DNA of 43,875 nucleotides. It comes from CAXBNB01 sp040151475. GTDB lineage: Bacteria > Bacteroidota > Bacteroidia > Cytophagales > Cyclobacteriaceae. This document shows positions 15,806 through 25,875 of this stretch, in pieces (position 1 is the stretch's first letter; each line of letters opens with the position of its first letter). The notes beneath the pieces are model-generated. The model was not told the origin of the DNA and did no database searches. It saw only the letters and a list, made by a program, of their open reading frames with translations. The position numbers and the translations under genes were made by a program. The stretch lies in assembly GCF_040151475.1 (NCBI RefSeq), contig NZ_JBDKWG010000093.1, positions 1-43,875 on the forward strand. Direction: 5' to 3'.

Positions 15806-18082
15806 ATGAGCTTAAAAGTGAGAAAAAAAGACGCATTAAAATTTCATTCCGACCCTATACCAGGAAAAATTGAAGTCACCCCCACAAAACCATTAACTAC
15901 CCAAATGGATTTGGCGTTGGCTTACTCTCCCGGAGTAGCAGAGCCCTGTCTGGAAATAGCGAAAAACCCCAGTGATGTATATAAATACACAGCCAAAGGA
16001 AATCTTGTTGGAGTAATATCCAATGGTACAGCGGTACTTGGGTTGGGAAACATAGGGCCCGAGGCATCAAAACCAGTAATGGAAGGTAAAGGAGTACTAT
16101 TCAAAAAATTTGCAGGAATAGATGTATTTGATATCGAAATAGCAGAAAATGATGCGGATGCATTTATAAAAATAGTCAAAGCTCTTGAACCTACTTTTGG
16201 AGGCATCAATCTCGAAGACATTAAAGCTCCTGAAAGCTTTAAAATTGAAAAAGAACTGCGGGAACAAATGAAAATTCCCGTAATGCACGACGACCAACAC
16301 GGCACGGCAATCATTTCAAGTGCTGCATTGCTGAACGCACTTTTGGTAGTAAACAAAAAAATTGAAGAAGTAAAGGTCGTGGTAAATGGTGCCGGAGGGG
16401 CAGCCATTTCCTGTACAGCCCTTTACATCAAATTAGGCGTGCAAAAAGAAAATGTTATCATGTTAGATAGCAAGGGGGTGTTAAGAAAAGATCGCTCTGA
16501 CCTGAACGAAATGAAATCCCGTTACGCCACTGATATTGATGTACATACGCTTGATGAAGCCATAAAAGGTTGCGATGTGTTTTTAGGTCTTTCTATGGGC
16601 AATACCCTTACTCCGGAGAATCTATTGTCAATGGCGGATAGCCCTATTGTTTTTGCCCTTGCTAATCCTACCCCGGAGATAGATTATGAGCTAGCCATAA
16701 GTACCAGAAGTGATATTGTAATGGCTACAGGTCGTAGTGATCATCCAAATCAGGTAAATAATGTTTTGGGTTTTCCATATATATTCAGGGGAGCACTGGA
16801 CGTTCGTGCCACATGCATCAATGAAGAAATGAAGATGGCAGCAGTAACCGCTTTGGCGGAACTGGCCAAACAACCAATACCCGATTTGGTGACCAAAGCC
16901 TATGGAAATACTCCTATAAAATTTGGAAAGGAATATTTAATTCCCAAACCATTAGATCCCAGATTGATTTCTACTATTTCTCCTGCAGTAGCCAAAGCAG
17001 CAATGGATAGCAATGTAGCGCAAATTAATATTTACGATTGGGAGCATTACAAAATAGAACTGGAAGAGAGAGTAGGTGCTGAAAAACGCATCATTTCAAG
17101 AATCATTACCAGAGCCAAAAAAGATCCTAAAAGAATTGTTTTTGCAGAAGCTGATAATTTAAAAATCTTAAAGGCTGCTGAAATGATTATAGATGAAGAA
17201 ATCGGAACACCAATACTTTTAGGAAATGTCAAAAAGATAGAAAAACTCATCAAAGAGTATGAGCTCGAAATCGGAAATTGTACCATTATCGATCCCTTCT
17301 ATGAGAATGACAAGCGGAAAAAGTACGGTAGCCTATTGTATGAAAAAAGAAAAAGAAAAGGCGTTTCCCTATATGAAGGAGAATCATTGATGCTTGATAG
17401 AAACTATTTTGGAGCAATGATGGTAGAAACCGGAGAAGCGGACGCATTGATCTCAGGATTGTTGAGTGACTATGCGAAATGCTTAAGACCAGCTTTACAA
17501 ATATTAGGTATTGATGACGATGTGAAACGCGTAGGTGGTATGTATATCATACGCAATAAACGGGGAACATACTTTTTAGCAGATACCACAGTCAATATCA
17601 ATCCAAGCTCTTCTGAATTGGTAGATATCATTGGCTTGTCTGCACGTGCTGTTCGGTTTTTCGATTTCGAACCTAAAATAGCTGTGCTTTCATATTCCAA
17701 TTTTGGGTCTCAAAAAGGAGAAATACCTTCCAGGGCATCTGATGCCGTAAAAATGGCAAAAGAAAAGTGGCCTGAACTTACAATTGATGGAGAAATGCAG
17801 GCCAATGTTGCATTGAATAAAAAACTTATGGAGAAGTCTTACCCTTTCAGTGATCTGGTAGGTGAAAATGTAAATACACTGGTATTTCCTGATTTGTCTT
17901 CAGCCAACATTGCTTACAACCTACTAATGGAAATAGGTGGTAGTGAAGCAATAGGCCCAATACTTATGGGAATGAAAAAACCAGTCCATATTTTACAAAA
18001 TGGCAGTTCTTCCAGAGATATCTTTAATATAGCAGCTATCGCTGTAGTTGACGCACAAACCACTCAAAACAAAACCAAATAA
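15806..18082 (+). CDS. maeB: NADP-dependent malic enzyme with C-terminal phosphotransacetylase-like domain
   Basis: This 758-aa cytosolic enzyme decarboxylates malate to pyruvate and reduces NADP+. The N-terminal malic domain contains catalytic Tyr40 (LALAYSPGVAEPC), NGTAVLGLGNIGPEASKPVMEGK and the metal-binding DDQHGTA (162-168). A Rossmann domain follows (VVVNGAGGAAISCTALYIKLG). From about 430 there is a PTA_PTB-like domain (ITRAKKDPKRIVFAEADNLK ... PVHILQNGSSSRDIFNIAA). In MaeB enzymes this C-terminal domain is regulatory, binding acetyl-CoA, and usually lacks transacetylase activity. The stop is immediately followed by the ruvA start (TAAATG). The pyruvate/malate link may connect with the oxaloacetate decarboxylase genes further right. 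Confidence 0.95.
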   Translation: MSLKVRKKDALKFHSDPIPGKIEVTPTKPLTTQMDLALAYSPGVAEPCLEIAKNPSDVYKYTAKGNLVGVISNGTAVLGLGNIGPEASKPVMEGKGVLFKKFAGIDVFDIEIAENDADAFIKIVKALEPTFGGINLEDIKAPESFKIEKELREQMKIPVMHDDQHGTAIISSAALLNALLVVNKKIEEVKVVVNGAGGAAISCTALYIKLGVQKENVIMLDSKGVLRKDRSDLNEMKSRYATDIDVHTLDEAIKGCDVFLGLSMGNTLTPENLLSMADSPIVFALANPTPEIDYELAISTRSDIVMATGRSDHPNQVNNVLGFPYIFRGALDVRATCINEEMKMAAVTALAELAKQPIPDLVTKAYGNTPIKFGKEYLIPKPLDPRLISTISPAVAKAAMDSNVAQINIYDWEHYKIELEERVGAEKRIISRIITRAKKDPKRIVFAEADNLKILKAAEMIIDEEIGTPILLGNVKKIEKLIKEYELEIGNCTIIDPFYENDKRKKYGSLLYEKRKRKGVSLYEGESLMLDRNYFGAMMVETGEADALISGLLSDYAKCLRPALQILGIDDDVKRVGGMYIIRNKRGTYFLADTTVNINPSSSELVDIIGLSARAVRFFDFEPKIAVLSYSNFGSQKGEIPSRASDAVKMAKEKWPELTIDGEMQANVALNKKLMEKSYPFSDLVGENVNTLVFPDLSSANIAYNLLMEIGGSEAIGPILMGMKKPVHILQNGSSSRDIFNIAAIAVVDAQTTQNKTK

Positions 18083-18676
18083 ATGATAACTTATTTAAAA
18101 GGGGAAGTGGTCATAAAAGACCCAACTTTCCTTGTGATGGAAGTAGCGGGAATTGGCTATGAAATCAAAATTTCACTCAATACTTATGGTTATTTAAAAG
18201 ATGCCACCAGTGCCAAATTACATACCTACCTTCATATCAAAGAGGATGCACATACTTTATTTGGCTTTCACGAAGAGTCCGAAAAAAAACGCTTTCTTGA
18301 TTTAATATCTATCTCTGGAGTAGGGCCTTCTACAGCATTGATGGTATTATCCTCTTTATCCGCTCAGGAACTTCAGTCAGCAATAATAAATGGTGACGTA
18401 AAAACAATTTCAGGAGTGAAAGGAATAGGGCAAAAAACAGCACAAAGAATAATACTGGAATTGAAGGACAAAATGTCTAAAGACGACCTGCTGAGTAAGG
18501 CTGTTGGCATATCTTTGTCGATGGACAATACCGTAAAAAATGAAGCGTTATCCGCTTTGGCTACTTTAGGAATCAATAAAGCAGTTGCGGAAAAAACCAT
18601 CGACCGAATAATGAAAGAAAGTGATGGAAATTTAAGTCTTGAAGAATTAATTAAATTAGCCCTCAAAAGGGCCTGA
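18083..18676 (+). CDS. ruvA: Holliday junction branch migration protein RuvA
   Basis: This 197-aa DNA-binding subunit of RuvAB has an N-terminal OB fold (MITYLKGEVVIKDPTFLVME), YLHIKEDAHTLFGF, two helix-hairpin-helix motifs (LISISGVGPSTALMVLSSL and ISGVKGIGQKTAQRIILELK), and a C-terminal domain (about 150-197) that contacts RuvB. Length is standard. Its ATG follows the maeB stop with no gap and its own stop lies 18 nt before sprA, so the three are probably one transcript. The ruvA-sprA order is conserved in many Bacteroidota as far as I know. Confidence 0.96.
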   Translation: MITYLKGEVVIKDPTFLVMEVAGIGYEIKISLNTYGYLKDATSAKLHTYLHIKEDAHTLFGFHEESEKKRFLDLISISGVGPSTALMVLSSLSAQELQSAIINGDVKTISGVKGIGQKTAQRIILELKDKMSKDDLLSKAVGISLSMDNTVKNEALSALATLGINKAVAEKTIDRIMKESDGNLSLEELIKLALKRA

Positions 18677-18694
18677 CCATTTAAGAGAGAGCAT

Positions 18695-21600
18695 TTGATC
18701 CGGATCAAATTCCACATAATAAATTTATCAATATTAATCCTTGGAAGTGGGCTAGAATCAAAAGCTAACTACACAAGAGCGTTGTTTTTTCAACAACCTG
18801 ATAGTGTATTAACTGATTCTACCAAAACAGATTCACTCAAAAATCAGCCCTACGTTCCGTCAAAAAGACCTACGTTTATTCAGCAAGACAGGTTTGGAGA
18901 TCCGTTTTCTAATCGCTCAAGCCGTTCCCCGTTATTACTTCAAGACCCGACAAGTCTCAATTTGGACGTGGAAATAGATACCGGGATGAATTATACTATT
19001 TATGAGAAAATTGGTGACCTCAACTACAGACCAATGAGTACCATGACTTTTGATGAGTTTAAAAATTATCAGGACGGTCAAATGATTAAATCCTACTGGA
19101 AAGAAAAATCTTCCGGCCTGGATGGGGAAAGTGCTGTTAGCGGAAGAAGCCTGCTTCCCAAGCTATTCGTTAGCCCTGTTTTCGACAGGATTTTTGGAGG
19201 CACCTATGTCGATATTCAGCCAAATGGATACTTAAACCTTGATTTTGGAGGTAGATGGCAGAAAGTAGAAAACCCTTCCATTCCGATTCGTCAACAAAAA
19301 ACCGGTGGATTCAACTACAATCAGCAAATTTCGATGAATGTAACGGGTAAAATCGGAGAAAAACTCTCTATTTCTGCCAATTTCGACAACAACAATTCAT
19401 TCGACTTTCAAAATAACTTAAAAGTAGAATATACAGGATACGAAGAAGACATAATAAAAAAGATCGAAGTAGGAAACGTCAGCATGCCTATTTCTAACAG
19501 TTTGATTACTGGTGGCCAGAGTTTATTCGGACTTAAAACGCAATTACAATTTGGAAAACTATTTGTCACAGCAGTTGCTTCCAGACAACAGGGTAGAAGC
19601 GAAGTATTAAATATTCCCAGTGGTTTTCAAGGCAAAGAGTTTGAAGTCCGGGCATCAGACTATGACGAAAACAAACACTTTTTCTTAGGTCATTTTTTCA
19701 GAGACAATTACGAGAAATGGCTTTCAAGGCTACCACAGATCGTCTCGGGAGTAAATGTCACAAGAGTTGAAGTTTATATTTTGAACAGAAACAACGAAAC
19801 ACAAACCCTGAGAAACATTGCCGCTCTGATGGACTTAGGTGAGGGCTCGAAAGTTCACAATCAAAATGTATCTGGTAGAGTTCCGGGTCCAAGTAACAAT
19901 GCTGCAAACAATTTGTACGAAGAACTGGCTGTATCTAAAGTACCTGAAATCAGAAATATAGAAACTGCAGCAGACTATCTTGCCAGCACTTATTCAATGT
20001 CCAAATCAACGGATTTTGAGACTATTACTGCTGCAAGAAAACTTGACCCCAGAGAATATACCTGGAACAGCAAACTTGGATACATTTCTCTTTTAAGGAA
20101 ATTGCAAAACGATGAGTTTTTGGCAGTATCCTATGAATATACCTATAATGGACAAAGGTATCAGGTAGGGGAATTATCAGAAGACTATCAGGTAAGACAA
20201 GATGATGATTTAATCTTATTAAAGCTATTGAGGCCAACTAAGATCAACACTAAGGTGCCTAGTTGGGATCTGATGATGAAAAACGTCTATTACTTAAATG
20301 CATATCGTTTGAGTGAAGACGGATTCACCCTCCGCATACATTACAGGGATGATTTGATCAACTTCGATAATCCAAGTTTAAATCAGGGAGCTGAAACCAA
20401 AGATATTCCTTTGGTACGCTTGCTTGGATTAGATCAGTTAAATAAAAATGGAGACCGACAAAGAGACGGTAATTTCGATTTTATTGAAGGGGTAACCGTG
20501 GACAAAGAACATGGAAACATTATGTTTCCTGTTCTTGAGCCATTCGGACGAACTCTGGAAAGTCACTTTAGAGATGACGAGCAAACACTGGTAAATAAGT
20601 ATGTCTATGACACCCTGTATCGAACAACACAGGTTGCCGCTCAGCAAGTAGCATCTAAAAACAAGTATTTTATTAAAGGATCTTTTCAATCCGGATCTGC
20701 AAGTGAAATCCGGTTGGAAGGAATCAATATTGACGAAGAATCTGTGCACGTTTCTGCAGGGGGCACCCAGCTTACCAAAGGATTACACTATACAGTTGAT
20801 GGAAGGTTGGGAGTTGTGAGAATTATCGATGATGGTATTCTTAATTCTGGAAAAGACCTGCAGATTTCTTATGAAAAGGCCGACCTGTTCAATTTTCAAA
20901 CCCGATGGCTCACCGGAGCTCATTTTGACTATCGATTCAACGACAATTTCAATCTGGGTGCAACAATACTTCACCTCAACGAACGACCCGGAGGAATTAG
21001 CAGATATAGTGTAGGAGACGAACCATTGAAAAACACGAAATACGGATTTGATCTCAACTACCAAAAGGAGTCCAGATTTCTTACCAAAATGATTGATGCA
21101 CTTCCGATACTAAATACGAAAGAAAAATCAACCTTTAGTTTCAATGGAGAGTTTGCTCAAATAATTCCCGGTACTTCCAATGTGGTGGATGGTGAAGGTA
21201 CTTCTTACATAGACGATTTTGAGAATGCAGCTACACCGATAAATATCGCCGGAGGCCACATCCCCTGGAAGCTGGCCGCCACACCCGAAACTACCAACAA
21301 CAAATTCAAGGTAGAAAATGGCATTGACAATCTGGGGTATGGATATAAGCGGGCAAAACTGGCATGGTATATTATTGACAATACTTTCTATCGATCAGTT
21401 GGAGGAAATCGTCCTGACAATATCAGGGATGAAGATTTAGCCAATCACTACGTAAGACCCATTTTACCTCAGGAAATATTTAAGCAAAGAGATTTACAAA
21501 TAGTAAATACCAACGAACCGATTTTTGACCTTGCCTATTACCCAAGCGAAAGGGGAGCCTACAACTACAACCCGAATTTAACGGCAGATGGTTTTCTGAA

Positions 21601-24600
21601 AAATCCTGAACAAAATTTTGGAGGGATTACCCGAGCCAATACCAATGAAGTCAACTGGAACAAAACCAATGTAGAATACCTGGAATTTTGGATGATGGAT
21701 CCCTTTATACAGGGACCAAATGGTAGAGTACTAGACGGGAATACCAACTTAAACAACTCAACTGGCGGAGAATTAATATTCAATTTTGGAAGTATCTCGG
21801 AAGATTTGATGAAAGACAACCGTCACGCTTTTGAAAATGGACTACCTGCTGATGGTTCTTTTGAGAACACAACCAGTACAGAATGGGGTAAGGTAACTAC
21901 ATTACAGTACCTCACAGACTTTTTTGATAACTCTGCCAATGCCAGGCCAAATCAGGATGTGGGTTTTGACGGGCTAAAGTCCAGTGAAGAAGCATCTTTT
22001 TTTGATTCAGGTAACAGATGGAGCAACATACTCAACAATAATGGTCGAGATCGGGTATTGAATGATGTTTCTGCTGATGACTTTAAGTACTTTCTTGATC
22101 CTGAATATGATAATAGAGATGCTAAAATCCTGGAACGTTATAAAAACTTTAATGGTACAGAAAACAACTCCCCTCTAAATGCGGGTTCAGGAAGTTATAC
22201 AGCATCTTCCAGCAATACCCCTGAAAATGAAGACTTAAACAATGACAATACCATTTCTGATGTAGAAGAATATTTTGAATATAAAATTCCGCTAACTCCC
22301 GGAGGGTTGGGTATTGGCAAGGGTCACATCATAGATCAGGTAACAGTTGAAGAAAATGGAACAGATGTCAATTGGTATTTATTCCGCATACCTGTAAGAA
22401 ATCCTGATAATATATTCGGTAATCCCACATTTGAGTCTATCAAATTTTACAGAATGTACCTGACAGGATGGAGACAACCAGTCGTTTTGAGGTTTGCAGA
22501 ACTACAGCTTGTAGGTAGCCAATGGAGAAAATCTGAAGAGAATTTGAAAAAAAGTGGCTTCAGCGAAATCCCCGAAACCACCACTTCTGATTTCGACGTA
22601 TCTGTGGTAAACATTGAAGAAAATGGTACAGCGGTGGATGGCAAATCACCTTATGTGGTACCACCCGGATTGAAAAGAGACCTTGACAACACTACTACCA
22701 TTCAACGTAGAAATAATGAACAGTCTCTTCGGATTTGTGTAGAAGATTTGGAAGATGGAGATGCAAGAGGTGTTTACAAATTAGCAGGATTGGATTTACT
22801 GAGCTATGGTAGCATAAAGATGTTTTTGCATGCGGAACCAAACGGAGATAGTTTTCTGGAAGATGATGAAGTCACAGCATTCCTACGTTTTGGTAGTGAT
22901 TTCGTAGAAAATTACTATGAAATTGAAGTGCCTTTAAAGATTACTCCAAATGGCCTCACTGGTTCAGAAATTGATATTGACAGACTTATTTGGCCTGAGG
23001 AAAATGAGATAGACATTGCAATCGATGAATTATATGCTTTGAAATCTCTAAGAGATCGAGAAGATCATAATTTGGAACAACCTTTTACGATACCTTATGA
23101 TGGCGAAGATGGGAAACATTATAACCTGACCATAGAAGGTAACCCAAAAATGAGTTCAGTTCAGACCTTAATGATTGGAGTGAGAAACCCTAAAAGTACA
23201 GACCCGGACGTGGATGATGGTCAGGAAAAATCAATTTGTATCTGGGCTAACGAATTGAGGGTCTCAGACTTTAATACTACAAAAGGCTGGGCTGCAAATG
23301 CCCGGATGAGTGCACAGTTAGCCGATTTTGCCAGAGTAAATGCTTCTACCAGATACACTTCTATAGGTTTTGGAAGTATCCAGCAAAGAATCTCCGAGAG
23401 AACCAGAGATGAAACTTTTCAATATGACATCTCTGCAGACATCAATTTAGATAAGCTGATTCCGGGCAAACATGGAATAAAAATTCCTATGTACATCAGT
23501 ACAGAAAAGACAGTTGCCACCCCACAATACGATCCATTGGATCAGGATTTGCCATTGGATGCTACTTTGCTAAGTTTCAGTAGCGAACAGGAAAGACAGG
23601 AGTATAAAGCGAAAGTGCAGGAAAGAAGTACCAGAAAGGCGATTAATTTTTCTAATGTACGCAAGGAGAAAGTAAATCCGGAAGCAAAAACCCATATTTA
23701 TGATATCGAGAATTTTTCTTTCAGCTATGCCTTCAGTGAGTCTGTTACCAGCAATATAAATACAGCTGCTTATGTCGAAAAAAATTATCGCGGAGGATTT
23801 GCTTACAATTTCAGTCCATCTCCTACTCCAATCGAGCCTTTTAAAAATGTTGGGTTTTTGGATGGCAATTACTTAAAGCTGATCAAGGACTTTAATTTCA
23901 CTCCCTTACCCAATAATCTTTCGATGAGGGCTGAAGTAGATAGAAGGTTTACAAAAAGGCAACTGCGGAATTCTGATTTATCTACCGATGGGATTGATCC
24001 TTATTTTGAAAAGTATTTCAACTTCAACAGATCGTATGCTCTCAGGTGGAACCTGACTAAGAGTTTGAGTCTGAATTACAGTGCCAGAGCCAGAGCAATA
24101 GTAGATGAGCCAGAGGGGGACTTGGATTCACAAGCCAAGAAAGACTCTGTCATGTACAACCTTCAGCATCTCGGCAGAATGAAAAATTTTGATCAAAGTA
24201 TGGGAGCCACCTATCGCCTTCCTTTTGATAAAATACCGTTAACAGATTGGATCAGTGCAGATTTGGGATTTGATGTAGGATACAATTGGAATGGAGGATC
24301 AATAGATCAACTGGAAGAATTTGGTAATATTATTTCTAACAACAGGGACAGGTCAGCCACTGGTAAAGTGGATATGGTTAAACTCTATAACAAGATAGGT
24401 TTTCTCAAAGAAATAAATACTCCAAAAAGAAGCTCTACTTCAAGAAGGAGTCAACAGCCTACAGTGAAGAAAGATACAGTCAAACAAAGCGGAGGAGGAC
24501 TAATAAAGAGTGTATTGAGAATGGCTATGTCACTACGATCAATCAATGTCAACTACAGTATAAGGGAGAGTACAGTATTGCCCGGATTCCGGCCAAGGGC

Positions 24601-25858
24601 ATATTTGTTTGGATTGGATAGTGGGTTAAATGCTCCGGGTACCAGCTTTATATTTGGTAGCCAGGATCCGGAAATTAGATTTAGAGCAGCGGAGAATGGC
24701 TGGTTGGTCAAAAGCCCGTTTCTCACCTCATCTTTCACCCAAAGCTTGTCAGAAGATCTTGGTTTAAAAGCCAACATCGAACCCTTTAAAGACCTGAAAA
24801 TTCAGCTTGATATGAAGCGGACAAATTCAGGAGATTTTCAGGAGATTTTCCGATACGATAGTCTGACTACTGAATACAATTCATTGACACCAACCCGATC
24901 GGGAAGCTATTCTATCTCTTTCTTTTCTTTGAAAACCGCATTTGTAAAGGACAATGCAGAAAATATTTCACCTACTTTTTCTGAATTTGAGAGCTATAGA
25001 GAAATTGTGCAAGGAAGATTGAATTCTTATAACAAGGCCGGAGAATACAGTTTAAATTCTCAGGATGTATTGATTCCTGCCTTTATTGCAGCATATAGTG
25101 GAAGAGACCCCAATACCATAAGCCTTACTCCGTTTCCAAAAATACCTTTACCAAACTGGAGGATCGATTATGCCGGGCTTAAAGATCTGCCAATGTTCAA
25201 AGATTTAGTATCGTCAATCAACCTGACACATAGTTACACCAGCACTTTCAGAATCAATAACTATACTAACTCCCTGCTCTACGACAATGCCATTGAGCTT
25301 TCAAATCACATAACGAATTACCCCAGCCCAACACTTTCCAATGACAATGGGTTAATTCCTGTGTATATACTCAACGAGGTATCCATAGCAGAAAGATTTT
25401 CGCCGTTAATAGGCGTAAATGTGCGAACCAAAAACAGATCAAGTGCCAAAATAGAGTGGAAAAAAGAAAGAACCATGGCACTCAACTTATCCAACTCTCA
25501 GGTAACAGAGGTTCGAAGCAGTGACATCTCTTTTGATTTTGGTACTACAAAAAAAGATTGGAAGATTCCATTTAAAGTGCAGGGAAGAACCATTTCGATA
25601 AAAAATGATGTCACATTCAGGATGACATTTACGGTTCGGGACACAAAAACCATCCAGAGAAAAATTGATGATGTGACCACCATTACAGCCGGAAACATCA
25701 ATTATCAATTGAGGCCAACGGTGAATTATGTAGCCAACGAAAAGTTAAATATAACCATGTATTTTGAAAGGAATATAAACCAGCCAAGGGTTTCAAATTC
25801 CTACAACCGGGCCACTACAGCATTTGGGGTACAAATGAGGTTTAGTTTAGCGCAATAA
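18695..25858 (+). CDS. sprA: SprA/Sov, outer-membrane translocon of the type IX secretion system
   Basis: At 2,387 aa this matches the usual size of SprA (Sov in Porphyromonas), the giant 36-strand barrel through which T9SS cargo crosses the outer membrane; in gliding species it is needed for adhesin export. A signal peptide (about 1-24) precedes a Ser/Thr-rich start and the SprA_N region (GGTYVDIQPNGYLNLDFGGR; QISMNVTGKIGEKLSISANF). Beta-strand-rich sequence continues to the end. Recognisable family stretches include EGTSYIDDFENAATPINI and VEYLEFWMMDPF. The start is TTG at 18695, preceded by AAGAGAGAG; no ATG precedes the signal peptide. No frameshift or gap is seen. Confidence 0.96.
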   Translation: MIRIKFHIINLSILILGSGLESKANYTRALFFQQPDSVLTDSTKTDSLKNQPYVPSKRPTFIQQDRFGDPFSNRSSRSPLLLQDPTSLNLDVEIDTGMNYTIYEKIGDLNYRPMSTMTFDEFKNYQDGQMIKSYWKEKSSGLDGESAVSGRSLLPKLFVSPVFDRIFGGTYVDIQPNGYLNLDFGGRWQKVENPSIPIRQQKTGGFNYNQQISMNVTGKIGEKLSISANFDNNNSFDFQNNLKVEYTGYEEDIIKKIEVGNVSMPISNSLITGGQSLFGLKTQLQFGKLFVTAVASRQQGRSEVLNIPSGFQGKEFEVRASDYDENKHFFLGHFFRDNYEKWLSRLPQIVSGVNVTRVEVYILNRNNETQTLRNIAALMDLGEGSKVHNQNVSGRVPGPSNNAANNLYEELAVSKVPEIRNIETAADYLASTYSMSKSTDFETITAARKLDPREYTWNSKLGYISLLRKLQNDEFLAVSYEYTYNGQRYQVGELSEDYQVRQDDDLILLKLLRPTKINTKVPSWDLMMKNVYYLNAYRLSEDGFTLRIHYRDDLINFDNPSLNQGAETKDIPLVRLLGLDQLNKNGDRQRDGNFDFIEGVTVDKEHGNIMFPVLEPFGRTLESHFRDDEQTLVNKYVYDTLYRTTQVAAQQVASKNKYFIKGSFQSGSASEIRLEGINIDEESVHVSAGGTQLTKGLHYTVDGRLGVVRIIDDGILNSGKDLQISYEKADLFNFQTRWLTGAHFDYRFNDNFNLGATILHLNERPGGISRYSVGDEPLKNTKYGFDLNYQKESRFLTKMIDALPILNTKEKSTFSFNGEFAQIIPGTSNVVDGEGTSYIDDFENAATPINIAGGHIPWKLAATPETTNNKFKVENGIDNLGYGYKRAKLAWYIIDNTFYRSVGGNRPDNIRDEDLANHYVRPILPQEIFKQRDLQIVNTNEPIFDLAYYPSERGAYNYNPNLTADGFLKNPEQNFGGITRANTNEVNWNKTNVEYLEFWMMDPFIQGPNGRVLDGNTNLNNSTGGELIFNFGSISEDLMKDNRHAFENGLPADGSFENTTSTEWGKVTTLQYLTDFFDNSANARPNQDVGFDGLKSSEEASFFDSGNRWSNILNNNGRDRVLNDVSADDFKYFLDPEYDNRDAKILERYKNFNGTENNSPLNAGSGSYTASSSNTPENEDLNNDNTISDVEEYFEYKIPLTPGGLGIGKGHIIDQVTVEENGTDVNWYLFRIPVRNPDNIFGNPTFESIKFYRMYLTGWRQPVVLRFAELQLVGSQWRKSEENLKKSGFSEIPETTTSDFDVSVVNIEENGTAVDGKSPYVVPPGLKRDLDNTTTIQRRNNEQSLRICVEDLEDGDARGVYKLAGLDLLSYGSIKMFLHAEPNGDSFLEDDEVTAFLRFGSDFVENYYEIEVPLKITPNGLTGSEIDIDRLIWPEENEIDIAIDELYALKSLRDREDHNLEQPFTIPYDGEDGKHYNLTIEGNPKMSSVQTLMIGVRNPKSTDPDVDDGQEKSICIWANELRVSDFNTTKGWAANARMSAQLADFARVNASTRYTSIGFGSIQQRISERTRDETFQYDISADINLDKLIPGKHGIKIPMYISTEKTVATPQYDPLDQDLPLDATLLSFSSEQERQEYKAKVQERSTRKAINFSNVRKEKVNPEAKTHIYDIENFSFSYAFSESVTSNINTAAYVEKNYRGGFAYNFSPSPTPIEPFKNVGFLDGNYLKLIKDFNFTPLPNNLSMRAEVDRRFTKRQLRNSDLSTDGIDPYFEKYFNFNRSYALRWNLTKSLSLNYSARARAIVDEPEGDLDSQAKKDSVMYNLQHLGRMKNFDQSMGATYRLPFDKIPLTDWISADLGFDVGYNWNGGSIDQLEEFGNIISNNRDRSATGKVDMVKLYNKIGFLKEINTPKRSSTSRRSQQPTVKKDTVKQSGGGLIKSVLRMAMSLRSINVNYSIRESTVLPGFRPRAYLFGLDSGLNAPGTSFIFGSQDPEIRFRAAENGWLVKSPFLTSSFTQSLSEDLGLKANIEPFKDLKIQLDMKRTNSGDFQEIFRYDSLTTEYNSLTPTRSGSYSISFFSLKTAFVKDNAENISPTFSEFESYREIVQGRLNSYNKAGEYSLNSQDVLIPAFIAAYSGRDPNTISLTPFPKIPLPNWRIDYAGLKDLPMFKDLVSSINLTHSYTSTFRINNYTNSLLYDNAIELSNHITNYPSPTLSNDNGLIPVYILNEVSIAERFSPLIGVNVRTKNRSSAKIEWKKERTMALNLSNSQVTEVRSSDISFDFGTTKKDWKIPFKVQGRTISIKNDVTFRMTFTVRDTKTIQRKIDDVTTITAGNINYQLRPTVNYVANEKLNITMYFERNINQPRVSNSYNRATTAFGVQMRFSLAQ

Positions 25859-25875
25859 ATATTTTAAAAGTAGGT

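Noticed and set aside
15922..16407. 161-aa open frame on the minus strand opposite maeB
   Set aside because: It lies wholly inside the well-conserved malic enzyme and has a low-complexity, Ser/Phe/Ile-rich composition typical of the antisense of a real gene.
25859..25875. Possible terminator between sprA and the convergent glycosyltransferase
   Set aside because: The 17-bp gap has no GC-containing stem; any terminator would have to lie inside the coding regions and none was evident.
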